A stretch of DNA of 64,000 bases from Algoriphagus sp. NG3 (GCF_034119865.1 NZ_CP139421.1:3410001-3474000); one strand, 5' to 3'; positions 1 through 10,268 are shown, counted from the first letter of the stretch. Notes: generated by a model not told the origin, from the letters alone. Translations and numbers: made by a program.

Positions 1-1229
1 TCCAATCCGGCAGAATAATATGCTGACGCAGTAGCAGGTACTGCAAACCCTCTAGCAGCAGCATCAGCTAGCAGGAACTGGATCTCAGCGTATGTCAAAA
101 TGAATACCGGCGCATCTCTGTCTCTATAAATAGCTGTAGGCCTAGAGTAGTTCCCAATAGGAGTGACATTATCACCTGTCCCCGTTGGGCCCGGATAATT
201 TGGTTCATTTCTGACATCTGTACTTCTACCGCTCAAATCATACCCGTTGGGTAACCCGATTTGAACACTTGGATCATTATTACCTTCTGCTGTGCCTCTA
301 TTGGCAGCCAAACCTGCAGCAGGTACTTCAGCGATTATAGGTAATCTAGGGTCATTATTGGCTTTAAGAAAATCTATCAGCTTCTTTGACCAACGTACCT
401 CATATACATCATCCGTTACATTTAAGGCATTTGCGCTGGAGTTGGAATATCCATTAGTGTCATCTGATGCCAAAGCAGCCTCATCATCTACAGAAGAGAA
501 AACACCACCGGCAATGGCTTTTTGGACATAGGACTGAGCTGTAGATGGATCCACTTGTACCAATCTCATAGCCATGCGAAGCATTAATGAATAACCCAGC
601 TTTCTCCACTTGGTCAAATCACCTCCATAAAGCACATCATTCTTAATTTCGTCGCCGGAATCAGAAATAGAAGAAAGTGCGCCCTCAAGATCTGAAAGCA
701 TTGCCACATAGGCTTCTGATTGAGAATCATATTTAGGTTGTGTGATGCCAGATTCAGCCTGCAGTGCTTCTGAATAAGGAATATCACCATAAATATCCGA
801 CACAAAAGATAGTGTAAGAACCTTCCAAATTTCGCCTACAGCAACCAAGTTACTATACCCTTTTTTCTCTGCCAAAGCCTGCATCTGATATACTCTTGAG
901 GCTGCGGCGTAGCCATCATTCCAGACACTCTGGATATAACTGTTTGTACTGCCGGAGACTACGTACTTATCAGCATTGGAGTAATAGTTGGCCCCTCCCG
1001 AAGAGGTAGAAGCCATCACCTGCACCCACATGCTTTGAAATAGAATCGCACCAGTGTATCCTGTCATCATGTTCCCGTAGTTAAAAGAAACAGTAGGAAG
1101 TATCAGGTTAGGATCAAACACATCCCCATTCGCTCTGTTAGGGTCAGTATTGATATCATCAAAATCACCATCACAACTGGACGCTGCCAGTAATATACCT
1201 GTAAGAAATAAGCTTATATATTTTTTCAT
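1..1229 (-). CDS. SusD-like outer-membrane lipoprotein (C-terminus beyond window)
   Basis: Reading frame open from an ATG at 1229 to the window edge, so the C-terminal part is missing. The product begins with a lipoprotein signal (MKKYISLFLTGILLAASSC, lipid-modified Cys19) followed by DDINTDPN, a motif common just after the Cys in the SusD-like family that associates with SusC. The body is rich in Ser, Ala, Tyr and Asn, as expected for the TPR-like SusD fold. Members of the family sit on the outer leaflet of the outer membrane as a lid over the SusC channel and bind glycans or other oligomers. The start lies one base after the stop of the upstream susC (1231), so the two are co-transcribed and probably translationally coupled. 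The substrate cannot be predicted because no glycosidase or peptidase gene lies beside it in the window. Confidence 0.9.
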   Translation of the reverse strand, partial: MKKYISLFLTGILLAASSCDGDFDDINTDPNRANGDVFDPNLILPTVSFNYGNMMTGYTGAILFQSMWVQVMASTSSGGANYYSNADKYVVSGSTNSYIQSVWNDGYAAASRVYQMQALAEKKGYSNLVAVGEIWKVLTLSFVSDIYGDIPYSEALQAESGITQPKYDSQSEAYVAMLSDLEGALSSISDSGDEIKNDVLYGGDLTKWRKLGYSLMLRMAMRLVQVDPSTAQSYVQKAIAGGVFSSVDDEAALASDDTNGYSNSSANALNVTDDVYEVRWSKKLIDFLKANNDPRLPIIAEVPAAGLAANRGTAEGNNDPSVQIGLPNGYDLSGRSTDVRNEPNYPGPTGTGDNVTPIGNYSRPTAIYRDRDAPVFILTYAEIQFLLADAAARGFAVPATASAYYSAGL

Positions 1230-1230
1230 T

Positions 1231-4200
1231 TTAGTTCAATTTGAAGTTAAGGTTAAACCCAAAAGATCTAGTACTAGGTAGATTTCCGCCTTCAATTCCG
1301 GTATAGTTGATATTGGAACCGAAACTAGCTTCCGGATCAATATTCTTGGCCTTACGCATCAAAAACCCCAGATTTCTACCTACTAAAGAAACATCAAGCC
1401 CTTTTAAGATCGGCATATTTCCAAACCACTTTTCAGGGAAGGAATACCCCAAAGTCAATTGTCGCAACTTGATAAAATCTCCGTCAACCACACTAGTGCT
1501 GGTGATGTTTTGAGCTAAAGCCTGATAGTATTCTTGAGCAGGTGCAGTTACACCTCCATTAGTCACGCCTTCTTCTCTACCTTCAAGAGTGACTTGATTA
1601 AGCCCTCTGAATGTCGAATAGAATTCAGTAGCTGAAAGCACTTTATTACCATAGTTGTAATCAATCAAGAAAGAGAATGTAATCCCTTTATAATAGAACT
1701 CGTTGTTCCATCCACCATATAATGTAGGCAATACAGTTCCCATATTGATCAATTCACCTCTAACCGGTAAACCAGCTTCATCCACTTGAATAGAGCCGTC
1801 TGCGTTATATGCATAATCATATGCTCTGATCTGAGGGCCGGCTTCACCTACCACATATGCAGTCACAGCATTTCCTAAGGTCGCTCTGTTCTGTCCAAGA
1901 TTTACCGGGTTATTGTTGTTATCAGTACTAAGTACTTCATTTTTCACTTTAGACAGGTTAAAGGACGTTTTCCAAGTAAAGTTGGTCGTTTGAACCGGTG
2001 TACCGGTAACCAACACTTCTAATCCCTTATTGCTCGTAGAGCCCGTCGCCACAACTGCACTATTAAAACCGGATGCAATGCTATAGCTAGCATTCATGAT
2101 TTCGTTATGCGTTTCTTTTTCGTAGTAGGCAATATCAAATCCCAATCTATTATTGAAGAAACTTAGATCAACTCCCAATTCTATTTCACTGGTAGTAAAT
2201 GGCTTCAGGTTCAAGTTTGGAAGAGATGTAGGTGATGAACCTGCAGGAACTCCATTGTAAGAGTTTGCTGAGCTGTAATAGAAGTCAGTTATGTAAGCAT
2301 CAAAGGGCTCTCCACTTGTGACAGCATAAGATGCTCTAAACTTACCGAAATCTAAAGCGGAGCTATTCATCAATTCGCTGAAAACAAATGCTGCTGCTAC
2401 TGAAGGAGAGAAAATATTATTATCGGCAAGAGGCAATGTACTGTATACATCATATCTGCCCGTAGTAGTCAATGTCAATATATTATCATATCCTATGCCA
2501 ACAGAATAAAATGCAGAATGAACCTCACGTTCGTTGTATTCATACGTTCTGGAGAATGTCTCCAGATTGAATGGAGAATACAAGTAAGGAAGAACAAAGC
2601 GGCTCCCGCCTACCCCTACAGACTCGTATTTGTTATTTCTCATATTCGCTCCTGCTAATACGTCCAGATTTAACTTCTCTGTCAAATTAAACTTACCTCC
2701 CAAAATACCGTCAATGTTTGTTTCGGATCTTTGGGATTGACCACGGCCACTTAAATTCCCCCTCAAGTCTGCAGTATAAGCCAAACCATATGGTTCTACG
2801 CTAAAGAAATCATCGTTTGAGGCATCATTCCCAACTCTTATCATTGCGTAAATATCTTTTGTAAAATCGTACTTGGTAGATATTGCCGAAATAATACGCT
2901 TTCTTCCTAAATCATTAATCCCTTGATTTACAACAAAGTAAGGATTAGTGACATAAATATCATCGCTAAATACGGTCTCAGCACCGGTCTCTGTATTATA
3001 TCCTGGATCAAAAATGCTTTGGCTGATATTAGGAGCAAGAAGCAGGAAATTATTTGGATTTTGCGGACCATCACTTAGACGGGGAATATTACTGGACTTC
3101 TGATCGATGTAATTGACCATCGCAGTCACACTCAACTTATCTGTAATATTCTGCTCCACGTTTAAATTGATAGTCAATCGATCTACACCACTATTGGGCA
3201 CGATGGATTTCGCATCCACATTGGAAACAGACATTCTGAAGGATCCGTCTTCACCCAAACCCTTTGATACAGAAACTGTATTGGTGAAATTAGACCCAGT
3301 TCTGTAAAAATCAATGTATCTGTCGTTTGAGGGAGAGTAAGGATACTGGTTACCGTCAAATCCGATAACAGGAGTTCCGTCCATTCGTCCACCCCAAGCT
3401 AATCTTCCGGTTGTCTGCGCATCAGTGGCTGTCGTCGGTCTAACTCCACCAACACCTTGCCCATATACCTGCTGGAAATCAGTAAAATCCGCTGCGACAT
3501 CAGCCATGTAATTCATAGTATAGTTCAAAGACCAATCGCCTCCCTTTGCTCCTTTTTTAGTGGTGATCAAAATCACACCATTGGAAGCTCTGGTACCGTA
3601 AAGTGCCGATGCCGCTTGTCCTTTCAAAACAGTCATAGATTCAATATCATCTGGGCTAAGGTTGCCTATACCATCACCACTGTCACCACCGCCCCATTCA
3701 CCGGCAGATCCTCTTTGGGTATTATCCATAGGAATACCATTGATCACATATAAAGGCGATCCTGTGCCGCTTATACTTGGAAGACCTCTCAAAGTAATCT
3801 TGGAAGTACCCCCAGGACCACTGTTAGTTCCTTTCACAACTAATCCGGCAACACGTCCTGCCAATGAGTTAGCAACATTATTCTCACGGGCCGTAGTAAG
3901 GGATTCACTCCCTACTTCAGTCAGTGAATACCCCAAAGTCGCTTTATCTTTACTGATACCCAAGGCAGTAACTACCACTTCTGATAATTCACTGGCATCT
4001 TCATCTAATAGCACGTTCAGTTCAGACTGATTGCCTACAGGAATTTCCTGCGAAGCATAGCCTATAAACGAAAAAACCAATATAGAATTGGTATCTACAG
4101 AGATCGAGTACTCACCATCTACATTTGTGGTTGTACCTGTCTTTGTACTCTTATCAAGGATAGTGACCCCTGGTATTGGCAGACCATCTGATGCGGCGGT

Positions 4201-4296
4201 CACCACTCCCTTTAATATTCGCTGTTGAGCCTGTGCTGAGACCAAAAGGCCCAGCATCATGACCATAGCAAAAGCAATTGATAAAACTTTTTTCAT
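1231..4296 (-). CDS. SusC/RagA-family TonB-dependent transporter
   Basis: Protein of 1021 residues. It has a Sec signal peptide (about residues 1-24, ending AQAQQ), a carboxypeptidase-regulatory-like domain (about 28-105, with GLPIPGVTILDKSTKTGT), a TonB plug (about 115-230, with the SusC signature LYVINGIPMDNTQRG and the GVILITTKKG end) and a long beta-barrel finishing in an aromatic/hydrophobic C-terminus. The family imports oligomers across the outer membrane with energy from TonB-ExbBD. No STN domain is visible, so it is not expected to signal to an anti-sigma factor directly. It pairs with the susD that starts one base downstream. The N-terminal 100 residues closely resemble the other tandem SusC at 6322-9645, which indicates paralogy. 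The start ATG is set by the signal peptide. Confidence 0.95.
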   Translation of the reverse strand: MKKVLSIAFAMVMMLGLLVSAQAQQRILKGVVTAASDGLPIPGVTILDKSTKTGTTTNVDGEYSISVDTNSILVFSFIGYASQEIPVGNQSELNVLLDEDASELSEVVVTALGISKDKATLGYSLTEVGSESLTTARENNVANSLAGRVAGLVVKGTNSGPGGTSKITLRGLPSISGTGSPLYVINGIPMDNTQRGSAGEWGGGDSGDGIGNLSPDDIESMTVLKGQAASALYGTRASNGVILITTKKGAKGGDWSLNYTMNYMADVAADFTDFQQVYGQGVGGVRPTTATDAQTTGRLAWGGRMDGTPVIGFDGNQYPYSPSNDRYIDFYRTGSNFTNTVSVSKGLGEDGSFRMSVSNVDAKSIVPNSGVDRLTINLNVEQNITDKLSVTAMVNYIDQKSSNIPRLSDGPQNPNNFLLLAPNISQSIFDPGYNTETGAETVFSDDIYVTNPYFVVNQGINDLGRKRIISAISTKYDFTKDIYAMIRVGNDASNDDFFSVEPYGLAYTADLRGNLSGRGQSQRSETNIDGILGGKFNLTEKLNLDVLAGANMRNNKYESVGVGGSRFVLPYLYSPFNLETFSRTYEYNEREVHSAFYSVGIGYDNILTLTTTGRYDVYSTLPLADNNIFSPSVAAAFVFSELMNSSALDFGKFRASYAVTSGEPFDAYITDFYYSSANSYNGVPAGSSPTSLPNLNLKPFTTSEIELGVDLSFFNNRLGFDIAYYEKETHNEIMNASYSIASGFNSAVVATGSTSNKGLEVLVTGTPVQTTNFTWKTSFNLSKVKNEVLSTDNNNNPVNLGQNRATLGNAVTAYVVGEAGPQIRAYDYAYNADGSIQVDEAGLPVRGELINMGTVLPTLYGGWNNEFYYKGITFSFLIDYNYGNKVLSATEFYSTFRGLNQVTLEGREEGVTNGGVTAPAQEYYQALAQNITSTSVVDGDFIKLRQLTLGYSFPEKWFGNMPILKGLDVSLVGRNLGFLMRKAKNIDPEASFGSNINYTGIEGGNLPSTRSFGFNLNFKLN

Positions 4297-4342
4297 AGTG
4301 GGTGATTGATTGTTAGAAATAGATAAATGGTTATTCGGGCAT

Positions 4343-4433
4343 AGGCTTTATAGCCTCTTTTAGTAAAAATCTGCTGACACAGATTTACCATAACTAATAA
4401 TCAGGACCTTGGGAAATTTCCCAGCTTATTAGT
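4343..4433 (-). promoter_or_regulatory. structured 5' leader of the first susC (three hairpins)
   Basis: Three inverted repeats lie between the predicted promoter and the susC start. They are AGGCT/AGCCT with a 4-nt loop (4343-4356), AAATCTG/CAGATTT with a 6-nt loop (4367-4386), and a nested element with outer arms ACTAATAA/TTATTAGT (4393-4400, 4426-4433) around the perfect palindrome TGGGAAATTTCCCA (4410-4423). They are seen directly; a role in attenuation, RNA stability or regulator binding is inferred. Confidence 0.5.
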
Positions 4434-4473
4434 CTTGTTTTACTAGTAGTTCCATTTTTATTTTTGGGGTCAG

Positions 4474-4503
4474 TAAAGCTAGATATTTCATGAAATAATC
4501 AAA
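4474..4503 (-). promoter_or_regulatory. Bacteroidota-type promoter of the first susC
   Basis: On the minus strand a -33 TTTG (4500-4503) is followed by 18 bases and the -7 element TAGCTTTA (4474-4481), one mismatch from TAnnTTTG. Initiation would be near 4467, giving a leader of about 170 nt. The same arrangement, with an identical 12-mer, occurs upstream of the second susC. Confidence 0.65.
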
Positions 4504-4645
4504 AAGAATTCATCAATATTTTACTTTAAATCCAAAAACATTTTCTAATTTTTTCAAAAAAAGCACACTTGACAAAATATTATTTTCTCAAATGGGCAAT
4601 TTTTCCCATCCACTTACCTGATTATTAGCCACCAAAAAACCAAGA

Positions 4646-4680
4646 TAAAAAAAGCCCCTCAAATCAATGAGAGGCTTTTA
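4646..4680 (-). terminator. intrinsic terminator after the second susCD pair
   Basis: The minus strand reads AGCCTCTC, a short loop, GAGGGGCT and then a run of seven T (4647-4653 as A on the plus strand). It lies 25-60 bases past the stop of the susD at 4706, so it separates the two susCD transcription units. Confidence 0.8.
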
Positions 4681-4705
4681 TCTAATCCTTTGTGTTAACA
4701 AACTA

Positions 4706-6292
4706 TTAATTCACATCCCAGAAAATTGGCGTTGTCAATTTATCCTGAGGCTGTACTACAGTGTAGTTTTCCCTATTGTATGTCTGCTCTGACCCCGGGT
4801 ACATCCATCGTGAAGGTGGTGTACTCTGCTGATTAGAATTATCAACCCAGAAATTAAATTTCAACTTATCCATTCTTCGCATCTCTGCCCAACTCTCATT
4901 GGATTGAAGCACATTATGGTGCAACCACTTTTGCTCTGCTATACGTGTGAGTTTTTCATCTATACCTGAAGCAGCCCCCCATGAAACTTGGTCCATCCCC
5001 AAGTATGTGTCAATCGAGGCATCAGTTGGTACTACAGGGCTAGGTGACTCGGTATTATTAGATAAACTTCTCAAATACTCATAAAAACCTATCGACTGCT
5101 TGACAGCTTCTTCATAGTGACTTTTGGCCTTCGCATCCTGTCCTTCTTTCAGATAATATTCTGCAGCCATCAAGTGTACGTCAGAAGCGGTGATCAATAC
5201 CCCTGGGATATATTGATTTCTACTAAGAGTGGAGCGATTATAGATACTCAAGGCCTGAGACAACACCAGTTCATTTTGCTGGGTAGGATTCATCATAGGG
5301 TCAAGTCCGAGGAAATCATTATTCGATGCATTGGTGCCCGGTTCAAAAATGTAGGTCAACCTTGGATCACTATTACTCACCATATGCTCCAAAATCGCCT
5401 TTCCTGCTATGTTCCCGTCCCAATCTTCAAGGCCGCTCTGGAAATCGGTTGCACTTCGTAGTGTTCCCAGGGAGAAGATATTAAACAGGATATTACTGTC
5501 ATTATTTTCCACAATTGGATAACTACCAGAATTTGATAGAATGGCACCTATCTCAGCCTTAGATCTAGCAGCAAATTCACTTGACCCACTCACCCTGGTC
5601 AGCATTCTTAATCTAAGCGAATTGATATATTTCAGCCACAAACCAATATCCCCTCGGTTCACCAGATCTTGGGTTTTAAATCCAGCCTCAGTAGCCGCAT
5701 TGATAGGAAGGCTGCCTAGCTCATCCGCAAAACCGGCTAAATCATCAAGCATAGTTGCATATATAACCTCCGCTTTATCGTAGGCAGGATAGGATTTTTG
5801 ATAATCCCCTCCATTTATACTAAGCATCCCGGCTTCACTCCATGGAATATCCCCATAGAGATCTACTATTTGCTGCGTGCGATCATAGAAGTAAGTGGTA
5901 GCAGCTATGATGAAAACACGGTTTTCGACTTTTTCCTGATCTGTCAATCCATTGTAAACTTTCTGGATTTCCCGGTACTGCTGCATGAAATTATAATACA
6001 CATCCCAGCGCTCTTCTACCGCAGCAGATCCTGGCACATATTGGTTTTCCCCATTCACCCATCCTACTGCCTGGGTATATCTATTCGCAGTGATTCTTCT
6101 AACTACAAAGAAATCTCTGTAAGCAGGTAAGACATAAAGACGGTTGGAATACATCATCCCTGAAAACTGCTTGCCTACCGTAGTTTCTGCGAGCTTGGAA
6201 GGGTCAGTATAATTGTCTGAAAAATCAGTCTCTGTACAGCTGGCTATTCCACATGCCAGCAACGCATATATATATAGTTTCTTGATATTCAT
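4706..6292 (-). CDS. SusD/RagB-family outer-membrane lipoprotein
   Basis: Protein of 528 residues from the ATG at 6292. This start gives a clean lipoprotein signal (MNIKKLYIYALLACGIASC, Cys19) followed by the polar TETDFSDNYTDPS stretch. An upstream in-frame ATG at 6322 overlaps the stop of the preceding susC as TAATG and would add ten residues with acidic charges before the signal, so translation may be coupled there, but the secreted form is better explained by 6292. The sequence contains the SusD-like helical repeat pattern and ends with PIFWDVN, typical of the family's C-terminus. It would form the surface lid of the transporter encoded immediately upstream. The ligand is unknown. Confidence 0.9.
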   Translation of the reverse strand: MNIKKLYIYALLACGIASCTETDFSDNYTDPSKLAETTVGKQFSGMMYSNRLYVLPAYRDFFVVRRITANRYTQAVGWVNGENQYVPGSAAVEERWDVYYNFMQQYREIQKVYNGLTDQEKVENRVFIIAATTYFYDRTQQIVDLYGDIPWSEAGMLSINGGDYQKSYPAYDKAEVIYATMLDDLAGFADELGSLPINAATEAGFKTQDLVNRGDIGLWLKYINSLRLRMLTRVSGSSEFAARSKAEIGAILSNSGSYPIVENNDSNILFNIFSLGTLRSATDFQSGLEDWDGNIAGKAILEHMVSNSDPRLTYIFEPGTNASNNDFLGLDPMMNPTQQNELVLSQALSIYNRSTLSRNQYIPGVLITASDVHLMAAEYYLKEGQDAKAKSHYEEAVKQSIGFYEYLRSLSNNTESPSPVVPTDASIDTYLGMDQVSWGAASGIDEKLTRIAEQKWLHHNVLQSNESWAEMRRMDKLKFNFWVDNSNQQSTPPSRWMYPGSEQTYNRENYTVVQPQDKLTTPIFWDVN

Positions 6293-6321
6293 AGTCATTG
6301 TTATTTTCTCTATATCAATCA

Positions 6322-9300
6322 TTAAAATCTAGCTCTCAACATCACCCCATATGTCCTGGTAGCAGGGTTAGTACCCGCACTAGTCAGAGTCTGAGTCCAT
6401 CTGGATCCTGCTGTCAGAACTTCAGGATCTAAATCTTTGATATTTCTATAGAGGAAAAACAAGTTTCGCCCAAACACAGAAACATTCACATTGGCTACCC
6501 CTATCTTAGATGATATTTGATTTGGTATAGTGTAAGCCAGAGACAATTCTCTCATCTTGATATAATGATTGTCTTTGATGTATAGCTCATATCTTGACTG
6601 GCTATACTGAGGTCCTCCCCAGTTGTAAGTATTCCAATAATAGTATGCTTGGGATACCACATTAGTATTGGTAGAGCCATCGGCCACTACCCCGTCCATC
6701 AACATCCCATCATGGTACACCGTTTCACCATTTGGCCCCTGACCGGTAGAATGAGGCACCCCAATTCCTTGACCGTTTTCATTGACATAATAGGCCAATC
6801 CGCCGCTAGCTTCATCCATATACTTTAAGCTTTCTTCGGTCAAGCCTCTACTGATCATCCAGTTGATCCCGGTAGGCATCACACTTCCCCCTATCTGAAA
6901 GTCCATGACGGCAGATAAGCTGAAGTTCTTATAAGTGACGTTATTGATAATACCACCTACAGCGTCAGGCATAGCGTTACCCACCTGTTCCCAATTCTGA
7001 TCATCTATTTTGTACAATCCATTTGGCTGGACAATCTTGTTCCCATTGTCATCGGTAGCAATTGGACGGGCATAGAAATCACCCATCGGCCTACCTACTA
7101 TGGATCTAAGTTGGGCGGCATTGCCATCATAATCTTGATGCAAGAGTTCCGTAGCATCATTGGCAAGTTTCTCTACCTTATTTATATTCCTTGCTATATT
7201 GATGGTAGCTGTCCATTGGAAATTAGGAGTGGCAATGATATCACCGTTCAATTGTAACTCTACACCGGTATTTCTCAAGGTACCAATATTGGTCAATACA
7301 GATCTAGCACCTGAGGAAGACGGCAAAGTCAAAGCTAAAATCTGATCACGGACCTGGGCATTATAGTATGAAACGTCGATCCCAAAACGGTCATTGAAAA
7401 ATCTAGTATCCAAACCAAATTCGAATTCATGCTTTTGCTCAGGCTTAATCCCATCATTCCCAAATTCAGAAGACAATGTAGTGTATAAGACATTGGATCC
7501 ACCCGGCTGTTGCTCTCCCAGAGAAGCCTGGTTGTAAGCGATATTGGCTCCGTAGATATCCGGATAATTACCTACAATGCCCCAAGATCCCCTTAATTTA
7601 GAAAATGTTATAAATCTTGGCAGATTGATAGCATCTGACAATACCAAGGCAGAATTTACAGAGGGATAAATAAACGCGTTATTATCCGGATTCATCGTAG
7701 AAATCCTATCCCTACGAAGTGTCCCTTCTATAAACCAGGTATTCTTATAATTAAAATTAACAGTACCCATAAAGGCATCAATAGTCCTGTATTCCCTGCT
7801 GTTGCTAGTTGTAGGAAGATCAGCTGAAGCCACGATATCAAAGAGATTTTCTGTGCTCAATCCACCATTAGTAGATGACCCAATTATGTTAATACTTTCA
7901 TTTCTGGCCGTATATCCGATCATTGCCCCAATCGTAATATCCTCGTTGATTGCTTTGTTATAATTAAGCATCAAATCACCGTATAGAATGCTAAACAATT
8001 CCGTTTCCATACCGAAAGATCCAGAGGGACCAAAAGCCAGAGGTCTTTCTGTAGCATTCTCGGTTTCAGAATACCTGCTGGTGAAATCTGAAGATATACG
8101 TGCTCTCAGGTTCAGGTCCTCAGTAATGTTAAAAGTGTTTGTCAAACTACCAATAACTCGGTTACTGAGTTCTGAAGCTCGGTTTCTGTTCACTCTCCAT
8201 GCATAATCAGCTATATCTCCTCTAAATCCATTTCCGGTAATATTCTCCTCCGGAGTGAGACTCTGACCGTTACCGGTGACAAATCTGTATCCCCTGCTCG
8301 TCTGATACCTGTCTAAATACCACGCACCGTTGTCGAAACGGGTCATCATGCCTGAGAAGTTGTTAATCATACGATCAACTGAATATGGGCGGTTCTTCGT
8401 GTTTTGATTGATATAATTGATCAATAAGTCTGTTTTCAACCTCTTGCTGACTTGATAGCTGGAATTTAGGTTAACAATGTTCTTACTGTTTTTAGAATTC
8501 AAACTCAAGGCCTCATTGTCCTGACGGGTCAGAGAAAGACGGAAATTCGCCTTTTCTGTAGCGTTTGCTATGGATACGTTGATCTGAGAACTCACCGGAT
8601 TGTTGAACAATGCCGCATAATTATCTTCCTGGGCTACATAAGGTCTGGAAATACCATCCCATGCCAACATCGGCTGCCCATCAAATGCAGGGCCGAAATT
8701 AGTAGTTGAATTTGGAACTGTACGGACGCCTCCTTCTGTATAATTAAAACCATCTGCCGCTTGCCCCAAATTCTGTACATGGCTAGGCATACCTGGGCCT
8801 CTTACATTTTGATAGCGGGGCAAGTAAGCAATCTGATCAATAGCGACATTGGCGTTAAAATCAACCTGCATCCCTTTTTCCCCTGCTTTACCTTTTTTAG
8901 TAGTGATCAATACCACCCCATTCACCGCTTCTGAGCCGTACAATGCTGCTGCAGAAGCACCTTTTAAGATAGAAATATTATCAATATCGGCAGGGTTGAT
9001 ATCCAGTAAGCCATTCCCTCTTAGACGCTGATCATCCCAGTAACTATTATTGCGAACTTCTTCATTTCGAATCGGCACCCCATCCAGCACAATTAACGGT
9101 TGACTTTTACCATTGATGGAGTTAATTCCTCGTATCTGGATATTCACTGCTGAAGTAGCTCCACCGGCACCGGTTTGAATTTTCACACCGGTTGCTTTTC
9201 CGTATAAGGCAGATGCGACATTTGGATTGCCCACTTTGATCAGTTCATCTGCCTTAATGGTACTTGTTGCATATCCCAAGGACTTTTGTTCCTTATCCAT

Positions 9301-9645
9301 ACCGAATGCGGTTACTACAAATTCAGAAAGTTCACTGGCATCCTCACTTAGGATGATATTAACTTCGGATTGGTTACCCACTGTAATCTCCTGGGCTGCG
9401 TACCCAATAAAAGAATAAACTATAACTGAATTTGATCCGACCGAAAGCGAATACATACCATCCATGTCAGTAGTCGTTCCTGTCTGGTTAGTCTTGTCCA
9501 AGATGGTAACACCTGGCATAGGAAGACCATCTTCTTTAGCAGTCACTTTTCCTTTCAATACTCGCTGCTGGGCATAAGTAGTGACCGTTATGGCCATCAT
9601 CATTGCTAGAGCGAAAGAAATTGATAAAACTTTTTTCATAGCCAT
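6322..9645 (-). CDS. SusC/RagA-family TonB-dependent transporter
   Basis: Protein of 1107 residues: signal peptide ending about residue 26 (VTTYAQQ), carboxypeptidase-regulatory-like domain (about 30-110), plug with PLIVLDGVPIRNEEVRN and GVVLITTKKGKAG (about 125-255), and a barrel that ends GVMLRARF. It imports an unknown oligomer across the outer membrane with the SusD encoded downstream. A second in-frame ATG at 9639 gives MKKVLSISF, which aligns exactly with the start of the first susC, so the true start could be either. The closely similar N-terminal halves and shared promoter of the two tandem susC genes point to duplication followed by barrel divergence. Confidence 0.95.
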   Translation of the reverse strand: MAMKKVLSISFALAMMMAITVTTYAQQRVLKGKVTAKEDGLPMPGVTILDKTNQTGTTTDMDGMYSLSVGSNSVIVYSFIGYAAQEITVGNQSEVNIILSEDASELSEFVVTAFGMDKEQKSLGYATSTIKADELIKVGNPNVASALYGKATGVKIQTGAGGATSAVNIQIRGINSINGKSQPLIVLDGVPIRNEEVRNNSYWDDQRLRGNGLLDINPADIDNISILKGASAAALYGSEAVNGVVLITTKKGKAGEKGMQVDFNANVAIDQIAYLPRYQNVRGPGMPSHVQNLGQAADGFNYTEGGVRTVPNSTTNFGPAFDGQPMLAWDGISRPYVAQEDNYAALFNNPVSSQINVSIANATEKANFRLSLTRQDNEALSLNSKNSKNIVNLNSSYQVSKRLKTDLLINYINQNTKNRPYSVDRMINNFSGMMTRFDNGAWYLDRYQTSRGYRFVTGNGQSLTPEENITGNGFRGDIADYAWRVNRNRASELSNRVIGSLTNTFNITEDLNLRARISSDFTSRYSETENATERPLAFGPSGSFGMETELFSILYGDLMLNYNKAINEDITIGAMIGYTARNESINIIGSSTNGGLSTENLFDIVASADLPTTSNSREYRTIDAFMGTVNFNYKNTWFIEGTLRRDRISTMNPDNNAFIYPSVNSALVLSDAINLPRFITFSKLRGSWGIVGNYPDIYGANIAYNQASLGEQQPGGSNVLYTTLSSEFGNDGIKPEQKHEFEFGLDTRFFNDRFGIDVSYYNAQVRDQILALTLPSSSGARSVLTNIGTLRNTGVELQLNGDIIATPNFQWTATINIARNINKVEKLANDATELLHQDYDGNAAQLRSIVGRPMGDFYARPIATDDNGNKIVQPNGLYKIDDQNWEQVGNAMPDAVGGIINNVTYKNFSLSAVMDFQIGGSVMPTGINWMISRGLTEESLKYMDEASGGLAYYVNENGQGIGVPHSTGQGPNGETVYHDGMLMDGVVADGSTNTNVVSQAYYYWNTYNWGGPQYSQSRYELYIKDNHYIKMRELSLAYTIPNQISSKIGVANVNVSVFGRNLFFLYRNIKDLDPEVLTAGSRWTQTLTSAGTNPATRTYGVMLRARF

Positions 9646-10268
9646 TATTTTTAGGTTAACAAAAAGAAATACTTAGTACCAGATACCTTCGCTCCGGTTT
9701 TGTAAATGTTTGTCTGTAGCATTTGTTTCATACCAATTTGATTAGGGTTAAGTATTATATTTTTTATAGCTACCCACATACAAAATCTTCTATTGATTTA
9801 TGAGTAAAATGATTAGCACCCCATAAAGCTAGATAAAAGATTTTCCTATCAAAAATTCTTAATACATTTTTTTATTAAAGTTGTGATGTTTAAATATTTT
9901 TTTTGTTAAGTATTCAGAATAGAATGAACTTTTTTTGCTTAATTACACACATTACAGCCTAGATTTAATACATGTTTCCATAATCCAAGCTAAATTTTTA
10001 ATAACATGTAATTATTTACATCTTTTTTTAATTAAATAAATAGTTCATTAACCGCTTCGTTTTGTTGAAAAATTTCTGGCTCGTGTTAGCTTTGAGTGGC
10101 TAATACCTTTATACAAACTAATTATACAATCAATCAAGACGCGATGAGTGGAACAGGAAGGGATGTCGGCAGCTTTTTAGCAGTAAAAAATAACACTGTT
10201 CCTTTATGAGCAGGAAAACTCTGTAATAGTATGCTAGTGCAGCATTAAAAGTGATTGGCAAAAGCATA
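9646..10268. other. intergenic region upstream of the second susC
   Basis: AT-rich region of about 620 bases between the start of susC and the glnN terminator. It holds the susC promoter (9824-9853) and its long leader. I see no convincing open frame or RNA gene. A 7-bp inverted repeat GGAACAG/CTGTTCC (10150-10156, 10196-10202) is present, but its arms are 39 bases apart. Confidence 0.5.
9824..9853 (-). promoter_or_regulatory. Bacteroidota-type promoter of the second susC
   Basis: The minus strand has TTTG (9850-9853), an 18-base spacer and TAGCTTTA (9824-9831), the same geometry as at 4474-4503. The plus-strand 12-mer TAAAGCTAGATA is identical in both. The leader to the start codon would be about 170 nt. 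Confidence 0.65.

Noticed and set aside
10150..10202. Inverted repeat GGAACAG/CTGTTCC as a possible small RNA
   Set aside because: The arms are only seven bases and 39 apart, there is no T run and no promoter was found.
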